From NCBI RefSeq assembly GCF_011684115.1, contig NZ_JAADJV010000002.1:309209-373208 (forward strand): a DNA stretch of 64,000 nucleotides, read 5' to 3'. The notes beneath the pieces were generated by a model. It saw only the letters and a list, made by a program, of their open reading frames with translations, had not been told where the DNA came from and made no database searches. This document shows, one piece after another, positions 48,057 through 56,014 of this stretch; the first letter of the stretch is position 1, and the number at the start of each line of letters is the position of its first letter. The stretch comes from Rahnella aceris. GTDB taxonomy: Bacteria > Pseudomonadota > Gammaproteobacteria > Enterobacterales > Enterobacteriaceae. The translations under genes were made by a program, and so were the position numbers.

Positions 48057-48845
48057 ATGGCCAAGGCCAAACTTAAATTTCGCCTGCACAGAGCAGCTAT
48101 CGTATTGATAAGTCTGGCATTATTAGTCATCCTGATGCAAGGCGCATCCTATTTCAGTCTGGGACACCAACTGGCCCGTTCAACGCAGGTGGAACAGCTT
48201 GCTCAGACGCTCGCCAGACAGGTGGCGTTTTCCCTCGCGCCACTGATGGACAGCGACAATGATGGCGCTGATATCGCACAAATTTCCACTATTTTGAGTC
48301 AGCTTACCGATAGCAGTCGCATTCTTGACGCCAGTGTTTATGAGTCCGACGGTTCTCTGGTGGCGCATGCCGGTGAACAGGTGCCGGTTCGCGACCGTTT
48401 GTCGCTGGATGGCAAACGTGCGGGCAGCTACTTCAATCATCAGATTGTGGTGCCGATCGAAGATAAAAACGGTCCGAGCGGATTTTTACGCATTACGCTG
48501 GATACGCACGTGCTGGCGACAGAATCCAAACAGGTGGATAACACCACCAACCTGCTGCGTCTGATGATGCTCGCCGCGCTGGGCGTCGGTATTATTCTGG
48601 CCCGCACCCTGTTGCAAGGCCGCCGTTCGCGCTGGCAGCAATCTCCGTTCCTGCTGACCGCCAGCAAACCGGTGAAAGAAGATGATGAACAGGAAGAAGA
48701 GCCGGATGAATTCGGCCCGCCGCCGGTGCTGAACATTCCCGAGCCGGAATCTGAGGTCGCGCCGGCAAAACCTGCCACCGAAGCGCAAACGAAAGAAGCC
48801 GCACAAGCCGCTTACCGCAGCCTGAAACGCAGCAGACCGAAGTGA
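48057..48845 (+). CDS. Membrane protein Smp (YtjB), AhpA family
   Basis: This is the E. coli YtjB/Smp orthologue by sequence: KLKFRLHRAAIVLISLALLVILMQGASYFSL (first TM helix, residues 5-32), a periplasmic sensor-like domain (about 35-155, LTDSSRILDASVYESDGSLVAHAGE), a second TM near residues 160-182, and the shared tail TRTLLQ-type ARTLLQGRRSRWQQSPFLLTASKPV. At 262 residues it is about 48 longer than E. coli, because of an acidic, proline/alanine-rich cytoplasmic tail. Function is poorly known; it is a membrane protein divergent from serB. Its stop codon is 1 nt from that of the convergent yjjJ. Confidence 0.9.
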   Translation: MAKAKLKFRLHRAAIVLISLALLVILMQGASYFSLGHQLARSTQVEQLAQTLARQVAFSLAPLMDSDNDGADIAQISTILSQLTDSSRILDASVYESDGSLVAHAGEQVPVRDRLSLDGKRAGSYFNHQIVVPIEDKNGPSGFLRITLDTHVLATESKQVDNTTNLLRLMMLAALGVGIILARTLLQGRRSRWQQSPFLLTASKPVKEDDEQEEEPDEFGPPPVLNIPEPESEVAPAKPATEAQTKEAAQAAYRSLKRSRPK

Positions 48846-48846
48846 T

Positions 48847-50193
48847 TCAGGCCAGCCGCTGAATAATTGATGTTAACCCTTCCACCTGCGCCAGCATACC
48901 GCTGGCCAGTTGGCGGAATTCAGGACTGATTGCCATATCGCTTTCTACCTTCCGCCAGAACTCACCCGCCCAATCCTGTGCATTCAACCACTTTTCTTTA
49001 GACACTAAAGGGTCGGGCGTTAAGGGTAAGGTTTCACGACGCATGGTACCGGCGTTGGTCGGTGCAAAAGCCATCGGCAGCATGTCATACACAGGCGATA
49101 TCGAAAGAGCCTGCTTTAAAGGGTCAATGGCAGGATCGATAAATGACAGATTTCCCTGGTGCATATCGCTGTTGGCGATCAGTTTTCCGAAGGCATAAAT
49201 CTGCTCAATTTTGTCGACTGTAGCGGCTGTAATGACCTTACTTTGGCGTAACCGCTGCGCGGTCAAAAACCAGTTGCTGTTTCCTCCGCCAAACTCAGCA
49301 GAGACGGCCTCAAGGGAAACCAGCCCGCGACGCCCGCACTCACCTGTCCGGTCAAATCTTTCGACCTCAAGGAAAACCTCGCCCTTTCTGCCGGTAAAAA
49401 TTTCGGCTGTTGCCGCCGGAATGCCAGCCTCCTGCAAAACGCTTAACGCATGAGCTTCAGAGCGCAGTAAATCGCCCCAGCGGGAGGCGTTTTCATTGAC
49501 AGCCGGAGGCGAAAATTTAACTAGAACCTGAGAGGCGTCCCGGCCTGCATGTTCTGCATAGCAGCTGAATTTAGGCTGCTCGCCTCCCGCAGATGATCCG
49601 ACTTCCTCCCCTGCCAGACTTCTCTGTGCCAGCCGTTCATACACCTGAATTTTGTCTTCACGGGGAACGGGAATATCTTCAGGTTTATGAAACCATCGCT
49701 GATAGGCCATTTCTCCAATGACAAAATTCCCGACCGTTTCATCCCCCGCTCTTGCGAGAGCCACCAGCGTCTGGGATTCGGTCCACCTTTTAATGTCATC
49801 CGGAAAATGCAGGGCAGCGTTAATATCACGTCCCCACGCCCGACCTAAAAAGCCCTGAGGCCGCATATCGGTGATAAACCACGGCAGACCGTCGTAAATC
49901 AGCGACTGGCCGCTGACAACTTCCACTGCACAACTTTCACCCGGCCAGATGGAATATAGCGTCCCGACCTTTTCGGCATTTCCTGCCTCATTAATTTGGT
50001 AAAGCGGGAAGCTCCATTGGCCTTCCAGCGGACGCGGCAGAATATAACGGGTCGAGCGGCTTTGCCCGATTTTGACGATCTCAGGAATTTTAGTCAGCCG
50101 CCTTGAGAGCGTTGACTGGGTGATGTGCAGTTGCTCCGTGATCTCTTTTGCCGTCAGACTGCCCTGACGCAGTAAATCTACAAGTTCAGACAT
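48847..50193 (-). CDS. yjjJ: HipA-family serine/threonine kinase YjjJ (HipH)
   Basis: This 448-residue protein (E. coli 443) begins with a helix-turn-helix (SLTAKEITEQLHITQSTLSRRL, about 12-33), fused to a HipA-like kinase. Visible kinase features are the glycine-rich loop GSSAGGEQPKFSCY near residue 200, the catalytic loop IANSDMHQGNLSF near residue 337 and the metal-binding Asp in SPVYDMLP. No separate HipB antitoxin gene is adjacent; the N-terminal DNA-binding unit may act in its place. The E. coli protein is reported to be a Ser/Thr kinase with toxic effect on division. It lies next to deoD, as in E. coli, but lplA is missing between it and smp. Confidence 0.9.
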   Translation of the reverse strand: MSELVDLLRQGSLTAKEITEQLHITQSTLSRRLTKIPEIVKIGQSRSTRYILPRPLEGQWSFPLYQINEAGNAEKVGTLYSIWPGESCAVEVVSGQSLIYDGLPWFITDMRPQGFLGRAWGRDINAALHFPDDIKRWTESQTLVALARAGDETVGNFVIGEMAYQRWFHKPEDIPVPREDKIQVYERLAQRSLAGEEVGSSAGGEQPKFSCYAEHAGRDASQVLVKFSPPAVNENASRWGDLLRSEAHALSVLQEAGIPAATAEIFTGRKGEVFLEVERFDRTGECGRRGLVSLEAVSAEFGGGNSNWFLTAQRLRQSKVITAATVDKIEQIYAFGKLIANSDMHQGNLSFIDPAIDPLKQALSISPVYDMLPMAFAPTNAGTMRRETLPLTPDPLVSKEKWLNAQDWAGEFWRKVESDMAISPEFRQLASGMLAQVEGLTSIIQRLA

Positions 50194-50318
50194 GAGCGGC
50201 TCAGTGATGAATAGGAAAATGCATAGCTAATAGCATAGATAAAAAATTAAAATAAATCGATATATCCTGAAGATATAAATTTGAATACGCAAAAAAACAC
50301 GAAAAAACGCATAGCAAA

Positions 50319-50343
50319 ACGGGCGCCATCCGGCGCCCGTTTT
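50319..50343 (-). terminator. Terminator of the deo operon
   Basis: On the minus strand ACGGGCGCC (50340-50332) pairs with GGCGCCCGT (50327-50319) around a 4-nt loop and is followed by TTTTGC, a short T-run. It lies 27 nt after the deoD stop. Confidence 0.78.
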
Positions 50344-50366
50344 AGTGACTGCAATATTTGCAGAAT

Positions 50367-51086
50367 TTATTCTTTGTCGCCCAGCAGAACGGATTCCAGC
50401 GCGATTTCGATCATGTCGTTGAAGGTCGTCTGACGTTCAGCGGCGGTGGTTTGCTCATGCGTACGGATATGGTCGGAAACGGTACAGATGGTCAGTGCTT
50501 TCGCGCCGAATTCTGCGGCCACGCCGTAAATACCGGCGGCTTCCATTTCCACACCCAGAATGCCGTATTTTTCCATCACGTCAAACATTTGCGGGTCCGG
50601 CGTGTAGAACAGGTCAGCGGAGAAGATGTTGCCTACGCGCGCGTTGATGCCTTTGGCTTTCGCCGCGTCAGCCGCGTTACGCACCATGTCGTAATCGGCA
50701 ATAGCCGCGTAATCGTGATCTTTGAAACGCATGCGGTTCACTTTGGAATCGGTACAGGCACCCATGCCGATCACGATGTCGCGCAGTTTGATGTCGGCAC
50801 GCACAGCACCACAAGAACCCACGCGGATGATTTTTTTCACGCCGAATTCAGTGATCAGCTCTTTGGCATAAATTGAGCAGGAAGGAATGCCCATGCCGTG
50901 GCCCATCACGGAGATTTTGCGGCCTTTGTAAGTGCCGGTGAAACCCAACATGCCACGCACGTCGTTCACCTGCTTAACATCCTGAAGGAAAGTTTCCGCG
51001 ATGTGCTTGGCGCGAAGCGGATCGCCCGGCATCAGCACGACGTCAGCGAAGTCGCCCATTTCAGCATTAATGTGTGGAGTTGCCAT
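50367..51086 (-). CDS. deoD: Purine-nucleoside phosphorylase DeoD
   Basis: DeoD splits purine (deoxy)nucleosides with phosphate to base and (deoxy)ribose-1-phosphate. The 239-residue hexamer-type enzyme starts [27 protein letters not shown] and shows RVGSCGAV near residue 87 and the active-site [12 protein letters not shown] and [12 protein letters not shown] (Asp204 region). It is the last deo gene, 83 nt after deoB, but an intrinsic terminator lies in that gap and a TATAAT -10 follows it, so it may also have its own promoter. Confidence 0.97.
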   Translation of the reverse strand: MATPHINAEMGDFADVVLMPGDPLRAKHIAETFLQDVKQVNDVRGMLGFTGTYKGRKISVMGHGMGIPSCSIYAKELITEFGVKKIIRVGSCGAVRADIKLRDIVIGMGACTDSKVNRMRFKDHDYAAIADYDMVRNAADAAKAKGINARVGNIFSADLFYTPDPQMFDVMEKYGILGVEMEAAGIYGVAAEFGAKALTICTVSDHIRTHEQTTAAERQTTFNDMIEIALESVLLGDKE

Positions 51087-51120
51087 CTTCTTATTCCTTA
51101 ATCAGCGAGGTGTCATATTC

Positions 51121-51159
51121 ATTATAAAAAACGCGGCCAGTATAAGAGACTGGCCGCGT
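51121..51159 (-). terminator. Internal terminator between deoB and deoD, overlapping a -10 box
   Basis: On the minus strand ACGCGGCCAGT (51159-51149), a 7-nt loop, ACTGGCCGCGT (51141-51131), then six T residues: a full intrinsic terminator 10 nt after deoB. Its T-run joins a perfect TATAAT (51126-51121) oriented toward deoD, with a start site expected about 28 nt before the deoD ATG. The -35 is weak. Confidence 0.75.
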
Positions 51160-51169
51160 AAGAAAAGTA

Positions 51170-52393
51170 TCAGAGCATGGATTTGCCGTAATCCATCGGT
51201 GACAGGTCGAAGTATTTAGCGACTGTCTGGCCGATGTCCGCGAAGGTTTCACGGTGACCTAATGAACCTGGTTTTACTTTCGGGCCATAGATTAAGACCG
51301 GAATGTGCTCACGGGTATGGTCGGTGCCGCGCCAGGTCGGGTCACAACCGTGGTCAGCGGTGAAGATGATGATGTCATCTTCTTTCACCAGTTCCAGCAA
51401 TTCCGGCATACGGCGGTCAAACAGTTCCAGCGCGGCAGCGTAGCCTGGTACGTCACGGCGGTGGCCGTAAGAGGAGTCGAAATCAACAAAGTTGGTGAAG
51501 ACGATGGTCTTGTCACCCGCTTCTTTCATCTCTTTGATCGTCGCGTCAAACAACGCATCCAGGCCGGTAGCTTTCACTTTTTTAGTGATACCAACCTGCG
51601 CGTAGATGTCAGCGATTTTACCGACAGACACCACATGGCCGTCTTTCTCATCCACCAGCTTTTTCAGGATGGTCGGAGCCGGTGGTTCAACCGCTAAATC
51701 ATGACGGTTACCGGTACGTTCGAAGTGACCGGCTTTGTCACCGATGAACGGACGGGCAATCACGCGACCAATATTGTAGCCACCTTCAGTCAGCTCTTCA
51801 CGGGCGATTTCACACAGTTCATACAGGCGATCCAGCCCGAAGGTTTCTTCGTGACAGGCAATCTGGAAGACGGAGTCGGCTGAGGTGTAGAAAATCGGCT
51901 TGCCGGTTTTCATGTGCTCTTCGCCCAAATCATCCAGTACCACGGTACCGGAAGAATGGCAGTTACCGAGATAACCCGGCAGATTAGCGCGCTCAACCAG
52001 TTTATCCAGCAGTTCCTGCGGGAAGCTGTTGGTCGTGTCACTAAAGTAGCCCCAGTCAAACAGAACCGGCACACCGGCGATTTCCCAGTGGCCTGATGGG
52101 GTGTCCTTACCGGAAGACAGTTCGCTGGCATAAGCATACGCCCCGGTAATTTCAGCATTACCGTCCATGCCGTCAGGAATTTTACCGGTAGATTCTTCCG
52201 CAGCTTTCGCCAGCCCCAGACGGGTCAGGTTAGGCAGATTCAGAGGGCCTTTGCGGCCTTTGTCCGCATCGCCACGCGCACAGGCAGCTGCGATATGGCC
52301 CAGCGTGTCAGAACCGGCATCGCCAAAGCGCTCGGCATCTTCACTGGCACCGATACCGAATGAGTCTAACACCATGATAAATGTACGTTTCAT
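51170..52393 (-). CDS. deoB: Phosphopentomutase DeoB
   Basis: DeoB interconverts (deoxy)ribose-1-phosphate and -5-phosphate. The 407-residue, alkaline-phosphatase-fold enzyme starts [20 protein letters not shown], holding the metal-binding Asp10, and shows SAHSV-type [11 protein letters not shown] and the C-terminal metal motif [20 protein letters not shown]. The ATG at 52393 follows AGGAGAGCAAA; the open frame extends 34 codons upstream without similarity. It lies 88 nt after deoA. Confidence 0.96.
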   Translation of the reverse strand: MKRTFIMVLDSFGIGASEDAERFGDAGSDTLGHIAAACARGDADKGRKGPLNLPNLTRLGLAKAAEESTGKIPDGMDGNAEITGAYAYASELSSGKDTPSGHWEIAGVPVLFDWGYFSDTTNSFPQELLDKLVERANLPGYLGNCHSSGTVVLDDLGEEHMKTGKPIFYTSADSVFQIACHEETFGLDRLYELCEIAREELTEGGYNIGRVIARPFIGDKAGHFERTGNRHDLAVEPPAPTILKKLVDEKDGHVVSVGKIADIYAQVGITKKVKATGLDALFDATIKEMKEAGDKTIVFTNFVDFDSSYGHRRDVPGYAAALELFDRRMPELLELVKEDDIIIFTADHGCDPTWRGTDHTREHIPVLIYGPKVKPGSLGHRETFADIGQTVAKYFDLSPMDYGKSML

Positions 52394-52481
52394 TTTGCTC
52401 TCCTGCGAATGGTTACGCATTGGGTCACGCGGAACTGCCGCGCACCTGATCAATCTTAAATGGGGGCGATTTGGCCTGAAA

Positions 52482-53810
52482 TCAAGCGTTACCACCGATC
52501 CGGCGGTAAACCACCGACGTGCTTTCCGGCGCTTTGTCGCTCAGGACAATGGCCGCACGCACTTCCTGCGCCGCCTGCTGCCAGGCCGCTTCACTGTTCG
52601 CGTGGATCATCGCCAGTGGCTGACGGGTATCCACTTGCTGGCCAAGCTGCGCCATATGGGTCAGACCGACGCTGTAGTCGATAGCATCGCTGGCGCGGCG
52701 ACGTCCGCCACCCAGTGAAACGACGGCCATGCCCAGCGCACGGGTGTCCATCGCGCTGACAATCCCGTTGCCTTCGGCGTAAACCGGTTTGCTCAGCGTG
52801 GCCTGTTGCAGATAACGATCGTAATTCTCGATGAAATCGGTTGGGCCTTTCTGGGCGGCAATCATGCGGCCAAAGACTTCTGCGGCTTTGCCGTTATCCA
52901 GCACGGCCTGCAACTGACTGCGGGCGTCGGCGTCATCTTTTGCCAGCCCGCCGGACAGCAGCATTTCAACACAGAGCGCCATTGTCACTTCCAGCAGACG
53001 CGGATTCCGGTATTCACCCGTCAGGAAGCGCACGGCTTCGCGCACTTCCACCGCATTCCCTGCGCTGGATGCCAGCACCTGATTCATGTCGGTCAGCAGC
53101 GCCGTGGTTTTACAACCTGCGCCATTGGCCACATCGACAATCGCCTGCGCCAGATCTTCGGATAGCTGGTAAGTCGGCATGAAGGCCCCGGAGCCGACTT
53201 TGACGTCCATCACTAACGCATCCAGCCCTTCGGCCAGTTTTTTGGCGAGAATCGAAGCAGTGATCAGCGGGATAGAATCGACAGTTGCGGTGATATCACG
53301 TGTCGCATAGAAACGCTTATCCGCCGGAGCCAGCGAGCTGGTCTGGCCGATAATTGCCACGCCGACATCCTGAATGATGCTGCGAAAACGGCTGTCATCC
53401 GGGAAAATATCGAAGCCCGGGATGGCTTCAAGTTTATCCAGCGTACCGCCGGTATGACCGAGGCCGCGGCCGGAAATCATCGGCACATAACCGCCGCATG
53501 CCGCTACCATCGGCCCCAGCATCAGGGACGTCACGTCACCCACACCGCCGGTCGAATGTTTATCAACGATCGGGCCGTTGAGGTTGAGCGATTTCCAGTC
53601 CAGGACGGTACCGGAGTCGCGCATTGCCATGGTCAGCGACACACGCTCATTCATGGTCATATCATTGAAATAGATAGTCATTGCCAGCGCGGCAATCTGG
53701 CCTTCTGAAACCTGACTGTCGCGAATACCATTAACAAAGAAACGAATTTCTTCATCGCTTAAAGGCTGACCGTCACGTTTTTTACGAATAATTTCTTGTG
53801 CGAGAAACAA
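52482..53810 (-). CDS. deoA: Thymidine phosphorylase DeoA
   Basis: DeoA converts thymidine and phosphate to thymine and deoxyribose-1-phosphate. I place the start at TTG 53810, giving 442 residues beginning [14 protein letters not shown] as in E. coli, preceded by a strong GGGGGA site 4-5 nt away; the longer frame to 53894 runs into the deoC-deoA gap. Family motifs include [19 protein letters not shown] (phosphate site) near residue 80, [16 protein letters not shown] and [14 protein letters not shown]. It lies 90 nt after deoC. Confidence 0.95.
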   Translation of the reverse strand: MFLAQEIIRKKRDGQPLSDEEIRFFVNGIRDSQVSEGQIAALAMTIYFNDMTMNERVSLTMAMRDSGTVLDWKSLNLNGPIVDKHSTGGVGDVTSLMLGPMVAACGGYVPMISGRGLGHTGGTLDKLEAIPGFDIFPDDSRFRSIIQDVGVAIIGQTSSLAPADKRFYATRDITATVDSIPLITASILAKKLAEGLDALVMDVKVGSGAFMPTYQLSEDLAQAIVDVANGAGCKTTALLTDMNQVLASSAGNAVEVREAVRFLTGEYRNPRLLEVTMALCVEMLLSGGLAKDDADARSQLQAVLDNGKAAEVFGRMIAAQKGPTDFIENYDRYLQQATLSKPVYAEGNGIVSAMDTRALGMAVVSLGGGRRRASDAIDYSVGLTHMAQLGQQVDTRQPLAMIHANSEAAWQQAAQEVRAAIVLSDKAPESTSVVYRRIGGNA

Positions 53811-53900
53811 GGTATCCCCCTGCCTGAGCTGAACGCTAAATGTAGATGCGAATACCGGACGCTGTAAAACAGCGCCACGGTATTGGCATAACAACAGTGA

Positions 53901-54680
53901 TTAGTAGCTGCTGGTGGCTTTCTGGCCAGCGTGACCGAGAGTGGTGAGCAGGCTTGCCAGCAGACTGGATGCGCCGAAACGGAAGTGACGTGCGTCAGCC
54001 CATTCGCGGCCCAGCAGGCGATCAGCCAGTGCCAGATATTGCGCAGCGTCTTCAGCGGTTTTCACGCCACCGGCCGGTTTAAAACCGACAGCTTTGCCCA
54101 CGCCCATCTCAGCAATCACGCTCATCATCAACTCAGCGCTGTGCAGCGTGGCGTTTTCTGGCACTTTACCGGTAGAGGTTTTGATGAAGTCAGCGCCTGC
54201 GTTGATGGCGATTTCAGAGGCTTTGCGGATCAGCGCATCCTGCTTCAGCTCACCGGTTTCGATGATCACTTTCAGCAGCACATTGGCAGCCGCACAGGCT
54301 TCTTTGCACTGTTTCACCATCTCAAAACCAATCTGCTCGTTACCGGCGATCAGCGCGCGGTACGGGAAGACCACGTCAACCTCATCGGCACCGTAAGCAA
54401 TTGCCGCGCGGGTTTCTGCCAGCGCAATCTCAAGATCATCATTACCGTGCGGGAAGTTGGTGACGGTGGCAATACGGATGTCCGGCGTGCCTTGCTCGCG
54501 CAGGGTTTTACGGGCAACAGGAATAAAACGAGGATAAATACAGACAGCAGCGGTGTTACCTGCCGGGCTTTTCGCCTGATGACAAAGCGCGATCACTTTT
54601 GCATCAGTGTCGTCTTCGTTCAGGGTGGTTAAATCCATCAGGTTCAGCGCACGTTGCGCTGCGGCGGTTAAATCGGTCAT
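53901..54680 (-). CDS. deoC: Deoxyribose-phosphate aldolase DeoC
   Basis: DeoC cleaves deoxyribose-5-phosphate to glyceraldehyde-3-phosphate and acetaldehyde through a Schiff base. The 259-residue class I aldolase shows [18 protein letters not shown] at the start, the reactive lysine in [17 protein letters not shown] (Lys167 region) and [14 protein letters not shown] (Lys201 region). The start at 54680 ([12 protein letters not shown]) has AGAG at a suitable distance; a 5-codon longer frame is possible. It is the first gene of deoCABD and follows the control region at 54892-55123. Confidence 0.97.
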   Translation of the reverse strand: MTDLTAAAQRALNLMDLTTLNEDDTDAKVIALCHQAKSPAGNTAAVCIYPRFIPVARKTLREQGTPDIRIATVTNFPHGNDDLEIALAETRAAIAYGADEVDVVFPYRALIAGNEQIGFEMVKQCKEACAAANVLLKVIIETGELKQDALIRKASEIAINAGADFIKTSTGKVPENATLHSAELMMSVIAEMGVGKAVGFKPAGGVKTAEDAAQYLALADRLLGREWADARHFRFGASSLLASLLTTLGHAGQKATSSY

Positions 54681-54891
54681 ATAACTCTCCAACAATTTTC
54701 AATTCCAGCGACCGGCCGGGACTGAGCATACAGTCATGAATTCGTTCCGGCGTTTAACGTCGGCAAGAGAATTCTGCACGTTGGCGAGCGGACTTGGTTC
54801 CTTGAAGATAGCGTGCGTAAGCGGCGTGGAACGGCTTACGTGGCAACTGAGATCCTTCTCACCGCGCTTGGACTGGCTGACGCCAGTTCGT

Positions 54892-54907
54892 TGTGACTAT
54901 TTGAACA
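54892..54907 (-). promoter_or_regulatory. Candidate DeoR operator at the deo promoter
   Basis: On the minus strand TGTTCAAATAGTCACA matches the DeoR palindrome TGTTAGAATTCTAACA at 11 of 16 positions. It covers the expected -10/start region, 40 bp after the proximal CRP site, where E. coli has operator O2. The match is moderate. Confidence 0.45.
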
Positions 54908-54925
54908 CGTCACATCAGGTTCCTG

Positions 54926-54941
54926 TGTGCATTATTTCACA
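54926..54941. promoter_or_regulatory. Proximal CRP site of the deo promoter
   Basis: TGTGC-ATTATT-TCACA (54926-54941) fits the CRP core TGTGA-N6-TCACA with one mismatch. Its centre is 52 bp from a second site at 54978-54993, almost the same spacing as the two CRP sites of E. coli deoP2. Confidence 0.8.
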
Positions 54942-54958
54942 CAAAATGAAAACCGATT

Positions 54959-54968
54959 GCAACGTTGC
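54959..54968. promoter_or_regulatory. Candidate CytR site between the CRP sites
   Basis: GCAACGTTGC is a perfect 10-bp palindrome centred between the two CRP sites. CytR recognises GTTGCAA-type half-sites and binds cooperatively between CRP dimers at deoP2. Confidence 0.65.
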
Positions 54969-54977
54969 TTGGCTAAA

Positions 54978-54993
54978 TGAGACCTTGGTCACA
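54978..54993. promoter_or_regulatory. Distal CRP site of the deo promoter
   Basis: On the minus strand TGTGA-CCAAGG-TCTCA, one mismatch to the CRP core. It stands 52 bp upstream of the proximal site. Confidence 0.78.
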
Positions 54994-55107
54994 ATTCTTA
55001 GCCCTTATGCTCAGTATTCGACCCTTAATAAGAGTGTATACCCGAATCATGACAAACGGAGTTCGGGTGGCCACACCGCGATCACCAACCGGCGATCTTA
55101 CGAGCAA

Positions 55108-55123
55108 TGTTATAATAATAACA
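55108..55123 (-). promoter_or_regulatory. Candidate distal DeoR operator
   Basis: On the minus strand TGTTATTATTATAACA matches the DeoR palindrome at 13 of 16 positions, with perfect 6-bp arms. Its centre is 216 bp from the candidate operator at the promoter, a distance that would allow looping. E. coli O1 and O2 are about 600 bp apart. Confidence 0.55.
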
Positions 55124-55151
55124 TTTTAAAGAGAAATGAAATCGCAATACG

Positions 55152-55177
55152 CCAGAAACCCTTTCTGGAAAGGTTTC
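55152..55177. repeat. Overlapping palindromes downstream of yjjV
   Basis: Three nested inverted repeats share the same bases: CCAGAAA/TTTCTGG (55152-55168), AGAAACC/GGTTTCT (55154-55177) and CCTTTC/GAAAGG (55160-55173). Only one can form at a time in RNA. No T-run follows on the minus strand, so this is not a normal yjjV terminator. Confidence 0.55.
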
Positions 55178-55228
55178 TATACGTCAGGGTAAATGTTATT
55201 TGAATCACAAAATTAAAATTTCGACGGT

Positions 55229-56014
55229 TTACCGGGAAGGGAGATTAAAGATGCGGCGGGTATTGTCGAGCAGTGCAAGAGCAATCTGTTCCGGCGTTTC
55301 ACTGCGCAGGCTGCACAGAATGTCGAACACGATTGCCGCCCGTTCCGGGCGATTAGGCTGCCCCTGAAACCCCTGCAACGGCATATCCGGCGCATCGGTT
55401 TCCAGCAACAATGACGAAAGCGGTAATTCTGCCATCACATGACGGGTTTTCTGCGCGCGTTCGTAGCTGATAGTGCCACCCACGCCTATCGCAAAACCCA
55501 GTTTGATAAACGCCTGCGCCTGAGAAAGACTGCCTGCAAATCCGTGCACTACCCCGGTTGCCGGCAGTTTTGCCTGACGCAGCAGCGCCGCCAGCTGATC
55601 GTGGCTGCGACGGGAGTGCAGGATCACCGGCAACATCTCACGCTTTGCCAGCGCGAACTGCGCTTTCAGCAACCGCTGTTGTTGCTCAAACTTCGGCGCT
55701 TCCATGTATAAATCCAGGCCGATTTCCCCGACTGCCACCAGGCGTGGATCCCGCTGGCTGAGCAGTGAATCCAGTAAATCCAGACAACTGTCTTTATGTT
55801 CGGCGATATAAAGCGGATGCAAGCCCAGCGCGGCGTGCAATTGCGGGAATTTTTCGGCCAGTGTGAGAATGCCGCTGAAACGGTCAGACGTGACCGCCGG
55901 AACAATAATCTGCCCTACACCAGCTTCTGCAGCGAGGCGCAGGCTTTCCGTTTCCGCGCCGGTAAACGGCGGAAAATCGAAATGACAATGCGTATCGACG
56001 AAGGTGAAACTCAC
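55229..56014 (-). CDS. yjjV: TatD-family metallo-hydrolase YjjV
   Basis: YjjV is a predicted metal-dependent deoxyribonuclease-like hydrolase of the TatD family. The 261-residue TIM-barrel shows the first metal motif FVDTHCHFDFP (residues 5-15), LHPLYIAEH, VGEIGLDLY near residue 95 with the bridging Glu, HSRRSHDQL and LLLETDAPDMPL near the C-terminus. The start is GTG and overlaps the yjjU stop by 4 nt (GTGA), so the two are translationally coupled. In E. coli yjjW and yjjI follow before deoC; they are absent here. Confidence 0.93.
   Translation of the reverse strand: MSFTFVDTHCHFDFPPFTGAETESLRLAAEAGVGQIIVPAVTSDRFSGILTLAEKFPQLHAALGLHPLYIAEHKDSCLDLLDSLLSQRDPRLVAVGEIGLDLYMEAPKFEQQQRLLKAQFALAKREMLPVILHSRRSHDQLAALLRQAKLPATGVVHGFAGSLSQAQAFIKLGFAIGVGGTISYERAQKTRHVMAELPLSSLLLETDAPDMPLQGFQGQPNRPERAAIVFDILCSLRSETPEQIALALLDNTRRIFNLPSR

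Noticed and set aside
53931..54632. 233-codon plus-strand frame inside deoC
   Set aside because: Antisense of deoC; no independent evidence.
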